Of a stretch of 64,000 bases of DNA, positions 51,501-59,173 are shown one piece after another. Location of the stretch: positions 1,045,679 to 1,109,678 of the forward strand of contig NC_049988.1 of NCBI RefSeq assembly GCF_000003815.2. Direction: 5' to 3'. A program made the position numbers and the translations under genes. The notes below the pieces were generated by a model. It was not told the DNA's origin and did no database searches. It worked only from the letters and a program-made list of their open reading frames with translations. Numbering within the stretch: position 1 is the first letter of the stretch; the number at the start of each line of letters is the position of its first letter. The DNA is from Branchiostoma floridae (taxonomy: Eukaryota > Chordata > Leptocardii > Amphioxiformes > Branchiostomatidae).

Positions 51501-54500
51501 AACGTAAAACTAAAAGCAAGTCGCGCCAAGTTCAACATGACCACATTATAAAAGGCATGACTAATGTATTGAGTAGTTCAATAGTCAATGACATGGACTG
51601 CATTATCAACAGTAATGGGCCAATGCATAAAACTAAAACAAAATCACTATAGCTAATTAATTCACCTGTGATTTACAAGTGACAATCCTGCGATTCAGGT
51701 GGTACATTATTGTAATTTGTAGTACTTTGTACAGTAGGTCCTTAGTGAGATTGTGGTACATACCTGTAGATGTTCCTGTACGGCAGAGTCGGGAGGGTAC
51801 ACGATGAAATGACGTAAGGTGAAGCCGAAACCATCCCCACATCTCTTCAGGTTCACTGTCCTGGGGCCAGGCCATGAGGCGGGGTCATCCAGGGATATCG
51901 TCTTCGTACCCGACTGTGGAAAACAGAGAAGTGAATGTGACTGTTTGAAAATTGGTACCCGACTGCAGAGAACAGAGAAGTGAATGTGACTGTTTGAAAA
52001 TTGGTACCCGACTGCAGAGAACAGAGAAGTGAATGTGACTGTTTGAAAATTGGTACCCGACTGCAGAGAACAGAGAAGTGAATGTGACTGTTTGAAAATT
52101 GGTACCCGACTGCAGAGAACAGAGAAGTGAATGTGACTGTTAGAAAATTGGTACCTGACTGCAGAAACAGAGAAGTGAATGTGACTGTTTGAAAATTGGT
52201 ACCTGGCTGTGGAAAAGAGAGAAGTGAATGTGACTGTTCGAAAATTGGTACCCGACTGTGGAAAACAGAGAAGTGAATGTGACTGCTTGAAAATTTGAAA
52301 TTAAGAACTCCTACATTCAAAAGAACTACTGTAAATGGATATAGGTTTGCGGGGATTTAATTTCGCAGTAGCGGGGAAAAAACTTTTTGCAGTGGTTTTA
52401 AGTTTGCGATAGCACCATGCACTGCAGTCTCTTACTGCCATGGAAACATTAAACCACCGTGAAAGTTTCTGCATTTACAGTAATATGTTCTTGTGTTGCA
52501 GAATGGCTGCATAGATTAGAACTTGTTACATATGATAGACAGTTGACATGTCAGGTACGTTTTATGCATGATATTATTGCAAGGGAGCCCAAACCTACAA
52601 CATGTCTTCCTGACATCAAAAGCTATCTGCCACCAAAACGTCAAAACCACAGCATGTCCAGCACAAAATCTACAAAAACCAGAAGCTCTGCTGCAGTGCT
52701 AAGGTCGGTCACCAGGGAGGCCCAAAATCGATCTTGAACTTCTGGCCCACATATCCAATATCACTGATAATATGCTGACAAATTCCCAAAAACACAGACA
52801 CACATACATGCCAAAAACAATACCCTCATTCTTCATGGAGACAAATCCAACCTACATTGTACTTGGAGAAACAAGAGCCTTGAAGAGGCTAAACTGGTCC
52901 ATAAAAACAATAATTATCAAGAAGGACCTGGTTTATAGCCATAAAACAATTGAGTACTGTAAATGCAGAAATGTTCGCAGTTTTTGCGGTTACCAGTTCA
53001 CCACAAATTTAAACCCACCGCAAACATTTTTCCATACCATAGTTTTTGACTACAGTCTATGGTGCTACCGTAAACTTAAAACAAAGCGAAAGCTCCATTT
53101 TCCCGCTAACGCGAAATTAAATTCCCGCGAACTTAAATGCATTTACAGTACTTAAACTCGGATAACCTAAAGGAAATTCTTACTCAACAAACTGTCTTTG
53201 TCTCTCCTTTAAGTCTATCCTTACCCTTCCCTTGGATGTACCATATTTAAATTTGTGCTGAGTGATAACCCAAACAGAAGCCATGCCCAGAGACTTCACA
53301 CTACAGTGCCCTTGAAAATGGTCAAAGCTCCAAGTGACAATGTTCCAAAATGCCATGTGTAGGGAACGGGTTTTCTGCGCGTGGAGAATATGCGCGTGCG
53401 CGTGAAAAATTTGCGCGTGAAAAATAAAGTTCCTGAAATATGTCAGAAAATGTGCAGCAAGGAATTATAAGGCAGAAAAATTTGAACCTATGATATAATT
53501 TCCCATCTGTTACCTGAATTTTGGGTTTGAAAAAACCCTAATTTTTAGATCCCTTGGGAATAGGTTAATTTGCATATTTTGAACATTTCAAAATCACCTA
53601 AATTTGACAGAAATACATGGAAAAATGACTCATATGAGGTTTTATATTGTAAAATGTAACAATTTGAGGCTTTTCTCCATTTAAGAAGCTTCATTTTCTC
53701 TTTTTTGAAGAAGATTGTTTGACGCGCAAATTTCAAGCTTTTTTGCGCGTGAAAACTTAACATTTAAAAATCACTTTAAAATCACTCAGATCGAGATTTT
53801 GTACTCAATAATGCAACAATATGATACTTAATTCCATTTTGTGCCATCTTGTTTGAGCTTTTTAAGTATAAAACTGCAGAAACTTTTTTAATCCCTTGGG
53901 AATCAGCTAATTTGCATAGTGTCACGCGCAGATTTTTCACGCGCAACTTTTCACGCGCAACTTTTTCACGCGCACAAAACTCCATCCCCATGTGTACCCT
54001 GACCTGACTGAAATGACCACATCACATCTTCTGCTATCCTAATTACGCACAATACCTGTAGTTTCTGTTAGAGGATTAGAAAATAGGTCAGACCTCTGAT
54101 TGTGCTGAAGGTCTGTCATGGTTCACAAAAATCCAGTTCTGTCACATCCACAACAACTTACCAACATGGTTCTCCAGCAATTCTTCTCTACCACCGTTCT
54201 ACCACACCATTCAAAACTTCCAACCCTGACATTTCCATTCTGTTGTGGTTTTTACGCCTTGGCAAGTTGGAAACAATGACTTTCTACGTGCACTTTCCTG
54301 CCCCTCCCCACCACTGATGGCTTAGCCAAGTGTCAGATGACACCAGGAGGAACAAACCATTGAATGCATCCAGAAAAAACAATAAGCAAAAGATGTTCTT
54401 CAAACTAATTCTTTATGCTAGCGGTGCTACGCTTTTGTTGAATCATAGAACTCATGACCTGGATTTTACTTAGGATTGTTTGTGTCGTGTCCAAACGAGA

Positions 54501-56870
54501 CAATGTATGTGACATCCCCGTAATGCCACTTGGTTGGTGCGAGCCAGATATTTGGAGAATACAGGAGGTAGGGGTAGGTCTCCACCCTGGGCTATTTTGG
54601 TCAGCTTAGATCCCAAAAGAACATTTTAGCCAAACTTGATCTCCCCAAGCCGGCCTTCCCTTTTGGAGACAGAGATGAATTTTGTCCATCTGTAACTACA
54701 TACATTGTTTATAAATTCTGTTCCAACTGATCGACTGTAGTGTTAGTTCTTTGAAACAATGAAATAACAATGCCATTCTGAGGTCTTCCTGTCCTAAGAG
54801 TTAAGGCATGCTTTAAATTGAAAAGAGATATTACACAGGTCAATCCTGGTATCAATTGTCATACTGTAAATATAGAAATGTTCACATGCTTTTACAATGT
54901 GTGTTTTTAGCAGTGACAACTTCACTGTGGACTTAAAACCGCCAGGAAATTTTTTTCAGTCTTCTCCTTACCAACCCCCTTGTCTAACTAAGCCAAGGAG
55001 GTTGAAAGAGGAATTTGGAGGTGCCTGTTGAAGACACATGAATACTTACAAAGCACAAATTGAACACTGACCAGATCTTTGAACATTGAATACATATAAG
55101 TTAGTAAATCAAAATATGCTACAAATCCAGAGGGTAAATATGGTTATATCAGTCAGTTGATCACTACAGCACTCCCGTGACTTTTGTCTGTCTGTGCCTT
55201 GCCCAGTCACTAATAGTAGTAGGTGGTAGTTATGTCATGTGATTGCATTTTGGTTTGAGCACATGAGAAAGTGTGGAAAAGACTGACAGCACTTGAACAT
55301 AAATTGTTTATTTATAAAAACAACACTTGTGAAGATCAGTATTCAATGAATGGAATTCAATGAACCTAATTGGTATTGTCAGAATTTTGTTATTTCCAAT
55401 GCTTAAATCTCTCAAGCTTTCAAATTCAAACATTGGAAAAATAATCTTCATTAGGGATTTACACCGTAGCCGAGGGCCGCCATAGACTTTCTGCAACGTA
55501 TGATCCACTTGTTCTATATGCATAACATGACGTCACAGAAGCAGTGGATTGTTTATTCCTTGACAGAAAATGGATTTGGACAGTTGGTAAAAATTGGATA
55601 ACTTATATTACTTTCTGAAGTCTAATCTTTTGTTGAAAATTACAATTCAACTTTGACCAATAATATACCAACACAGATGAATTGTCAAGTTGAAACAAAA
55701 AAACAACAACATAGCAATCTAAAGGCGCTAGACTAGAGTTGCCTAAAACATAAAATGTGTAAAATCACAATATGTCAATGTAGCTATCTATGACACATTT
55801 ATCATGGATCATACAAAACATGGCAATCATCAATGGCAGACTTCCAAGAAGTTCCAACATTCAACCATATCATTCCGCAACCTCTCATTAACATAGCAGC
55901 ACTGAGGATGTAATCATACCATAAAAGATAAAGGATTTAAAATGGCCATGTTGATTTGATTATATGGATGACGTGTACTCTGGGGGCGGTTCAACCCCAA
56001 AACTGATGCAAGGAAGCAACAACAAAAGAGAAACCCTTCTGAAAAAAAGGCGATGAAATGTATGATGCACACACGGATGTCATCCATATCATCAAATCAA
56101 TATGGCTGATATGTTAGTAAGTCTATTGTTAGCGGATTGCAGCAACACACATGCTATTATTACTACACACATACACACACAGAACAGACAAGTCTAAAAC
56201 AATTTTCATCAATTTCTTAGCACCAAACCACCCCTGCCAATGAGTACTACAAAATGTACTATAAGTTTGTAGGGAGTTGATTTCACGGTAAGGCAGAAAG
56301 ATAGTGTTCCCCACTTGGTTTTGAGTTCACGACAGTGTTATAGTCACATACTTAAACAAAGTAATGGAAACACCCGGTGTATAACAGTCAGCTAGTTGGA
56401 AAATACCTACTGTAGTACTAACGACTGGGCAAAGATGCTACAGACGGGTAGAACAGTCGCTTTTGGCAGTGATGGTGTGATCTACTGTCGCTGATCTAAT
56501 GCCAGTAATGGTATCTAAGGTTACCCTCTCCATTCGCAACACTTCTTAATAATAAATATGAATTCAATATTCAAAGATTGGGTTCTCGTTCAATTTTGTG
56601 CTTTTTAGTATTCATAAATCTTCGTCATAACAGGCGTCTCCAACATAGCATAAATAGTACAATTTGTATACAGTACAGCACATACTAATGTGCTTATAAA
56701 AGTTGGTAGGCGGGCAGAAGACACAATAAAAAATTTCGCAGTGGTTTTGAGTTTGCTGTGAAGGGGTCACCACGCAAACATAAAACCACAGCGAACATTT
56801 CTGCATGCACAGTAAGTAGTTGTCAGAGTTCCCTTACCTCAGCCCTGCCAGTGTGCCTTGTTCCTGCCAT
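25578..56870 (-). CDS. ARHGAP21/23: Rho GTPase-activating protein, ARHGAP21/23 family (complete, 27 coding exons)
   Basis: Exon chain from ATG 56868-56870 to TAA 25578-25580, each GT/AG bounded, with all phases matching; about 1870 codons counting gaps as printed (human ARHGAP21 is about 1950). Order: [11 protein letters not shown] start; PDZ (residues about 25-155, GFGF loop); 476-residue Ser-rich exon; PH (about 780-890, [26 protein letters not shown]); RhoGAP (about 985-1180) with the arginine finger in GIYRIPGN; long Ser-rich tail with the family's [12 protein letters not shown] and [11 protein letters not shown]-type motifs. The family stimulates GTP hydrolysis by Cdc42/RhoA at Golgi and cell junctions. 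One amphioxus gene would be the pre-duplication ortholog of ARHGAP21 and 23. Unusual: three junction-spanning minisatellites and a 13-nt microexon. Gaps at 25739 and 27344 fall in the last exon. Confidence 0.93.
27761..27836. repeat. Short direct repeat in an ARHGAP intron
   Basis: acaataaaggtcttcttcat followed by tgata occurs twice 40 bp apart. Confidence 0.7.
28681..28715 (-). CDS. ARHGAP21/23: ARHGAP small exon after the RhoGAP domain
   Basis: 35 bp, CCACAG to GTGAGTG; phase 1 to 0; encodes [12 protein letters not shown], like the GD-S-SATSDSTK region of the human protein. Confidence 0.7.
29004..29024 (+). repeat. Run of 21 guanines
   Basis: Uninterrupted G tract followed by aggagg; intronic (C-rich in the ARHGAP transcript). 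Confidence 0.9.
29511..29952. mobile_element. Inverted-repeat element, termini CTAGGGCTGTGTACC
   Basis: The left end ctagggctgcgtacct and the right end ccggtacacagccctag are inverse copies. The interior is rich in ggtacc/gtacct words. A relative lies at 61692-62008 and a half copy near 41352-41385. It sits in an ARHGAP intron. Confidence 0.75.
30470..32050. repeat. Compound minisatellite carrying the 5' splice site of the adjoining exon
   Basis: Family A, about 34 bp (ctatggctgatgtgtgtggc + agatggacactgac), fills 30470-31010 and 31740-32050; family B, about 37 bp (ctagtgtggcttttgtatag + tgcagatagacactgac), fills the middle, with a gap at 31226-31344. Both contain, on the minus strand, TAG/GTCAGTGT, the donor of exon 32051-32159, so about 40 donor-like copies follow the real one. 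Confidence 0.9.
32051..32159 (-). CDS. ARHGAP21/23: ARHGAP exon whose donor starts a minisatellite
   Basis: 109 bp from TTTTCAG; encodes [19 protein letters not shown], a Gly run and [13 protein letters not shown]. The only donor giving the phase 1 needed by the next exon is CATAG/GTCAGTG at 32050, and this same AGGTCAGTG is repeated through the adjoining array. Earlier GT choices at 32070 and 32076 leave the wrong phase. Confidence 0.75.
32459..32497 (-). CDS. ARHGAP21/23: ARHGAP exon
   Basis: 39 bp, TTTTTCAG to GTAAGTA, phase 0; encodes [13 protein letters not shown], matching the DWFF segment at the end of the RhoGAP domain. Confidence 0.85.
32870..33035. mobile_element. MITE next to a RhoGAP exon
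   Basis: Left end gtagaagccacttga, right end ttaactggcttctag are inverse; the interior has gcacagacc/gattatccg words. It ends about 20 bp beyond the donor of exon 33057-33182. Confidence 0.65.
33057..33182 (-). CDS. ARHGAP21/23: ARHGAP RhoGAP exon (C-terminal helices)
   Basis: 126 bp, CCCACAG to GTAAGA; encodes [16 protein letters not shown]..., the conserved NLAxVFGPTL signature of RhoGAP domains, ending VESIIRH. Confidence 0.92.
33769..33858 (-). CDS. ARHGAP21/23: ARHGAP RhoGAP exon
   Basis: 90 bp, CTCACAG to GTAAAG, phase 0; encodes [20 protein letters not shown] and ten more residues, matching LP-HH-ETLKFL of the family. Confidence 0.92.
34349..34422 (-). CDS. ARHGAP21/23: ARHGAP RhoGAP exon
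   Basis: 74 bp, ACCACAG to GTACGT, phase 1 to 0; encodes [20 protein letters not shown] and LREL. Confidence 0.85.
34894..34972 (-). CDS. ARHGAP21/23: ARHGAP RhoGAP exon
   Basis: 79 bp, TTTTCAG to GTAAGT, phase 0 to 1; encodes [20 protein letters not shown] followed by DPLVTN, the conserved LLKxFFRxLPxPL motif. Confidence 0.92.
35785..35940 (-). CDS. ARHGAP21/23: ARHGAP RhoGAP exon with the arginine finger
   Basis: 156 bp, phase 0, donor GTGAGT. Encodes [20 protein letters not shown] then [20 protein letters not shown]. The catalytic arginine of GIYR is at 35866-35868. Its first 30 or so bases together with the CTGCAG acceptor are the unit of the adjoining 63-bp array. Confidence 0.92.
35941..36604. 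repeat. 63-bp minisatellite made of a 3' splice site plus exon start
   Basis: CTGCAG recurs every 63 bp on the minus strand at 35941, 36004, 36067 and so on to 36571 (11 sites). Each is followed by the first 30 or so bases of the RhoGAP exon (TATGTACCCCTTATTGTGGA...). Units differ at one to three bases only. Each decoy copy runs into TGA twelve codons in ([12 protein letters not shown]-stop). Confidence 0.93.
36788..36832 (+). repeat. (TG)n microsatellite
   Basis: About 22 TG units with one CA interruption, intronic. Confidence 0.95.
37458..37606 (-). CDS. ARHGAP21/23: ARHGAP exon, start of the RhoGAP domain
   Basis: 149 bp, CCTCCAG to GTTTGT, phase 1 to 0; encodes [19 protein letters not shown]... 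and MFGVHLEEC, matching the FGV-L--C entry to the domain. Confidence 0.88.
38458..38563 (-). CDS. ARHGAP21/23: ARHGAP Pro/Ser/basic linker exon
   Basis: 106 bp, CCCCCAG to GTAACT, phase 0 to 1; encodes [20 protein letters not shown] and a further Ser-rich stretch ending FRKAIKG. Confidence 0.8.
39180..39192 (-). CDS. ARHGAP21/23: Putative 13-nt ARHGAP microexon
   Basis: ACCTAGGATAATA lies between a pyrimidine-rich acceptor (CTTTCTTCTTCAG) and GTAAGG. The exon before ends in phase 2 and the exon after must start in phase 0; joining them directly gives a TGA. A 3n+1 exon is needed, and this one fits, adding four residues (PRII). Confidence 0.5.
39329..39742. mobile_element. Foldback element in an ARHGAP intron
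   Basis: Arms of about 150 bp (39329-39480 and 39590-39742) pair over most of their length, including tttgcaagtatggta and gatgtctccaggaacaaag. The centre has its own smaller palindromes built from ccagaattct. Confidence 0.8.
40048..40251. mobile_element. MITE with termini GGTGAAACTAATCTCC
   Basis: 204 bp; the left gtgaaactaatctccaagca-gatcctac and right gtaggatc-tgcttggagattaggtgaaac ends are inverse copies over about 65 bp each. Confidence 0.8.
40485..40815. repeat. Tandem repeat of about 50-65 bp
   Basis: Six imperfect units each with ggacagctt-agtcactggtgt-gtaacattactaa and acctac. The last unit is degenerate. Confidence 0.75.
40947..41008 (-). CDS. ARHGAP21/23: ARHGAP exon after the PH domain
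   Basis: 62 bp, TATCTCAG to GTGAGT, phase 0 to 2; encodes [20 protein letters not shown], as in the RDLISRRIKEYNNLM region of the human protein. Confidence 0.85.
41418..41486 (-). CDS. ARHGAP21/23: ARHGAP PH-domain exon (C-terminal helix)
   Basis: 69 bp, TTGCCAG to GTAAGT, phase 0; encodes [20 protein letters not shown] and DDE, with the invariant PH tryptophan in the final helix. Confidence 0.9.
41954..42091 (-). CDS. ARHGAP21/23: ARHGAP PH-domain exon
   Basis: 138 bp, TTCCCAG to GTAGGT, phase 0; encodes [20 protein letters not shown] then [18 protein letters not shown]. Confidence 0.92.
42612..42701 (-). CDS. ARHGAP21/23: ARHGAP PH-domain exon
   Basis: 90 bp, CTTGCAG to GTAGGT, phase 0; encodes [20 protein letters not shown] then [10 protein letters not shown], the second and third strands of the PH fold. 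Confidence 0.9.
43081..43262 (-). mobile_element. tRNA-derived SINE-like repeat, second copy
   Basis: Same family as 1863-2024: box-B-like GGGTTTGAATCC (inverse at 43212-43224) and ACACGACTTTCCTTACTCC then CACCCGGGTG. It also has GTGCCCTTGGGAAAGGCAC, a motif of the kind seen in central domains of several animal SINEs. Confidence 0.6.
43334..43474 (-). CDS. ARHGAP21/23: ARHGAP PH-domain exon (first strand)
   Basis: 141 bp, CTTGACAG to GTAAGG, phase 0; encodes a Ser-rich lead and [19 protein letters not shown], the PH start. Confidence 0.88.
44089..44149 (-). CDS. ARHGAP21/23: ARHGAP exon
   Basis: 61 bp, TATTTCAG to GTAAGT, phase 2 to 0; encodes [20 protein letters not shown]. Confidence 0.8.
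44558..44666 (-). CDS. ARHGAP21/23: ARHGAP exon
   Basis: 109 bp, GTTTCAG to GTAAGT, phase 1 to 2; encodes [20 protein letters not shown] and an acidic stretch. Confidence 0.8.
46162..46323 (-). CDS. ARHGAP21/23: ARHGAP exon
   Basis: 162 bp, GCAGCAG to GTATGT, phase 1 to 1; Thr/Ser/Ala-rich, low conservation expected; could be a cassette exon because skipping it keeps frame. Confidence 0.65.
47219..48647 (-). CDS. ARHGAP21/23: ARHGAP large Ser-rich exon
   Basis: 1429 bp, CCCACCAG to GTAAGG, phase 0 to 1. Starts [20 protein letters not shown]; about 476 residues rich in Ser, Arg and Thr with many R-x-x-S sites, predicted disordered. It corresponds to the long linker between PDZ and PH in ARHGAP21. 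Confidence 0.9.
49118..49172 (-). CDS. ARHGAP21/23: ARHGAP exon, end of PDZ domain
   Basis: 55 bp, TTACAG to GTGAGT, phase 2 to 0; encodes [18 protein letters not shown], as VMPKDEDILQ in human. Confidence 0.9.
49863..49941 (-). CDS. ARHGAP21/23: ARHGAP PDZ exon
   Basis: 79 bp, TTCTACAG to GTATGA, phase 1 to 2; encodes [20 protein letters not shown] then IALIQQ. Confidence 0.92.
50368..50481 (-). CDS. ARHGAP21/23: ARHGAP PDZ exon
   Basis: 114 bp, TTCCACAG to GTAGGC, phase 1 to 1; encodes a basic KKKSGK loop then [20 protein letters not shown]. Confidence 0.92.
50564..50718. mobile_element. Hairpin MITE CCAAAAACCAGTTACT
   Basis: Almost the whole 155 bp folds back: left ccaaaaaccagttactcaag and on to cagacagccatc; right the inverse, ending gagtaactggtttttgg. 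A related stretch is at 38340-38450. The flank tctggatgtctaatcttcat recurs at 33471, 38180 and 62057. Confidence 0.8.
50964..51003 (-). CDS. ARHGAP21/23: ARHGAP PDZ-loop exon
   Basis: 40 bp, TTGTATAG to GTAAGA, phase 0 to 1; encodes [13 protein letters not shown], an insert in the PDZ loop. Confidence 0.75.
51764..51913 (-). CDS. ARHGAP21/23: ARHGAP exon 2, start of PDZ
   Basis: 150 bp, TTCCACAG to GTATGT, phase 0; encodes [20 protein letters not shown] then [24 protein letters not shown] is the PDZ carboxylate-binding loop. The acceptor and first eight exon bases (TCGGGTAC) are repeated in the adjoining array. Confidence 0.93.
51914..52294. repeat. 49-bp minisatellite carrying the PDZ exon's 3' splice site
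   Basis: Eight units with gactg at about 51912, 51961, 52010, 52059, 52108, 52157, 52204 and 52252. On the minus strand each unit reads a pyrimidine tract, TGCAG (or CACAG) and TCGGGTACC, that is the acceptor plus the exon's first eight bases. Confidence 0.93.
52327..52484. mobile_element. TACTGTAAATG-family MITE
   Basis: Starts tactgtaaatgga, ends tgcatttacagtaa; the interior has tttcgcagt and agtggttttaagtttgc, shared with the other copies. Confidence 0.75.
52955..53151. mobile_element. TACTGTAAATG-family MITE, second copy
   Basis: Starts tactgtaaatgcagaaatgt and ends gcatttacagta; inverse termini of about 30 bp. Fragments of the family lie at 37055-37440, 49996-50080, 54863-54960 and 56250-56815. 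Confidence 0.78.
53370..53985. mobile_element. GCGCGTGAAAA-bordered repeat element
   Basis: Left edge has gcgcgtgaaaaatttgcgcg-tgaaaaa; the right edge has the inverse, ttttcacgcgcaacttttca-cgcgc. Internally a block of about 340 bp (atcccttgggaat-agctaatttgcat) is partly duplicated, with another gcgcgtgaaaa in the middle. Confidence 0.7.
55942..56108. mobile_element. MITE with termini GGCCATGTTGATTTGATTATATGG
   Basis: The left end atggccatgttgatttgatt and right end aatcaatatggctgat are inverse, with atggatgac/gtcatccat also pairing. One-ended relatives are at 9663, 42162 and 44884. Confidence 0.75.
56838..56870 (-). CDS. ARHGAP21/23: ARHGAP first coding exon
   Basis: ATG at 56868-56870, then [11 protein letters not shown] and the donor GAG/GTAAGG, phase 0. 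It resembles the human start (MATRRTG...). 5' UTR above 56870 is not delimited. Confidence 0.85.
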
Positions 56871-58947
56871 AGTTGGACCGGTGGCTTCACAGTTCACTTC
56901 TGACGGATGTTTACATCATGGGACAGTTGAAGATTTCCAGACAACATCCACTGATACTGTAGACGGCATGCACAGATTTCTCCTGTCTGTACCAAGCCTG
57001 GCTTCAAATACCACAGATGAAATCAGAATAAAATGTTGTAAAACAACCAATTCCAAACACTTGAAACTGCCAGGTTTCTCCAAGTTCCAATCCCAGAATA
57101 TCCAAGTCTAGTCTGGACGCTTCCGCTCTTCTTGCATATATTATAGATATACAACTCTGTTTGTCGACAGCCTGGTTTGCGAGCTAGATTTGCGTTAGGT
57201 CCATGAAAAGGAACCAAAAGACGCGGTGTTTACCATGATTATGACACAGCTGCGTATGCTGGAGCTACATGACTGCAATGTTCGGAATTTCCATCCTAAG
57301 TTACCGTCTCAGACACCGGAAAACTGGCAGGAATTTGAACCCGCGTTGGTGGATGTTTTCTACGCTAGCTTGGGTGGGACCGCCAGCCCTCCCCACTCCG
57401 ACGGGATCGTAGGTGCCTGGTTCCAGATTGTGCCTCGGGAACGATCCGGTCCCTTTACTGCATCGTTGTGGTGAATGACGCAGTGATGATCCTACATTTG
57501 TAGGTGGAATCTGGACACACAGATGACAGAATATGTTACAGACACGACAACATATCGGGATAGGCTTCGTTTAAGTCGTCCCGAGTATGCAAACAAGATA
57601 TGTAAATAGCATTACGGTCGACATACGGGATAGAAACGGGCAAGTGTTATCGAATAAGGGCAGAATTATGGAACTAGGAAATGATGTCAAAATAATCTGA
57701 TCACAAAATCAGTGTGTGAAGAAGCATGTTAGATACAAAAGCATATCCGTATATGCACCCAATCTCATTAACATATTTTCTGCATATTTGGGATACTTAA
57801 TGAGGCCCTTGCCTAACAGGCCTATAGAGGCAATGTCATTTTTTCCTTGCTACATATGGGTATTGTTCATGTGTTGTTGTAATAAGTGGTAACGTGTTAT
57901 TCAAGAGAGCGTGCTACATAGTACCAATCTGCGGAATAAGATTTATGAACTCTACTCTTCATGCACAAATCTGGGAGATTCATTATTCTCAATGAAAGAA
58001 AAACAGCACGTCGTTTGGAAACACCAGATTCCGCATTTTTTGCTCCAAGGGATGGGAGAAAGTATCGACATATTTGGCAACTGGTTATTCAAAATACCAA
58101 CATTTGCGGTGAGCTGAGTTCATCGTTTCACATTTTGTTCATGATAGGATAGAAACCTGGGCAGTACTGGCGGTTCGTGTGAAGCTCATAGAACTATGGA
58201 CCTGGTAGGGTATTTCTGTTACACTGATTGACCGGTGTTATGCCTACTACCGTTACTACAGGTGACAGACCAGGCCAGGGGAGCAGGGAGGTGTGCACGT
58301 GTGGGGTGGGGGGATAGAAGTAAATTGAGTTGTGTTGAAAATTGAATGATGCTGCAACCCGACGTTGTGTCCTGTTGGTTTGGGCTTGCACTTGTCTATT
58401 TTTCTGACTGTGTGTGTAACTGTTTAATACATGTGTATGTTTGTTTGAATGATGAGTTTGTGTTTTATGCGTGTGACTTGATGTTCCTGTAGTGCAGGTT
58501 CTGCAGGATTCGCCAGAGGGCGCTTCTGTTAGGAGGTAAAGAAGTTGTATTTTAGATTTCATAATCACCCCAATGGCAAAGAAAATAGAGGTATACTAGT
58601 AGTTATACTAGTAGTTTGAAGGTGGCATGACAGTGATGACACCATATTTCGCCAATGGGGATTTAACATGTGAAGTCAAGAGGTTCGACGCGACGAGGTG
58701 GGCTATGCCATTTATTCACATAAACGATAAACATAGGATGATAAACCAGATGTGAGTGTGTTGCGTATGAGTGAATAGGGGTGTGCGTTTCTGGAAATTT
58801 GTGGTCAGCAAACAAATAACATTAAAGAAAATACTCAAATGTTTTTCTGAAATCAGGCAAAAATCAATGCGGGCTGATGTCATCCATGAAACTTACTTGC
58901 TGTGGCCTGATGTTAACATTACAATACATGCTATTCATTTATTTCAG
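56871..58947. other. Region between the divergent ARHGAP and LRRC41 starts
   Basis: It should hold both promoters and 5' UTR exons. The GC-richer stretch at 57170-57480 is the best candidate. A plus-strand 82-codon open frame there (57226-57477, LHDCNVRNFHPKLPSQ...) matches no family I know and may be chance or part of a 5' exon. No clear TATA or donor could be fixed. Confidence 0.35.
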
Positions 58948-59173
58948 ATCTCCGTATAAAACTTGAACAATAGGACCTGGTCCGACCTAAAGTGACCCAG
59001 AATGAAACATCTGGAGACTTTACAGGAAAGATGTCAGGTGCAGGTGGGACACCACCTTGAGTCCTATCCACCTGACATACTGTCCAGGCTACCTGGCACC
59101 TTTGTGGCAGGCATATTACCTCACCTGTGTCAGCATCACCTCAACAACTGTCATGATGATATTCTTCAGACAG
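58948..59173 (+). CDS. LRRC41: LRRC41 exon with BC box
   Basis: Acceptor ttatttcag; 54 bp of 5' UTR, ATG at 59002 (agaATGa); encodes MKHLETLQERCQVQVGHHLE and on to DDILQTG; donor gtgagg, phase 1. Confidence 0.85.

Noticed and set aside
57226-57477. Plus-strand 82-codon open frame between ARHGAP and LRRC41
   Set aside because: No recognisable family, no supporting splice signals; listed only as part of the inter-start region.
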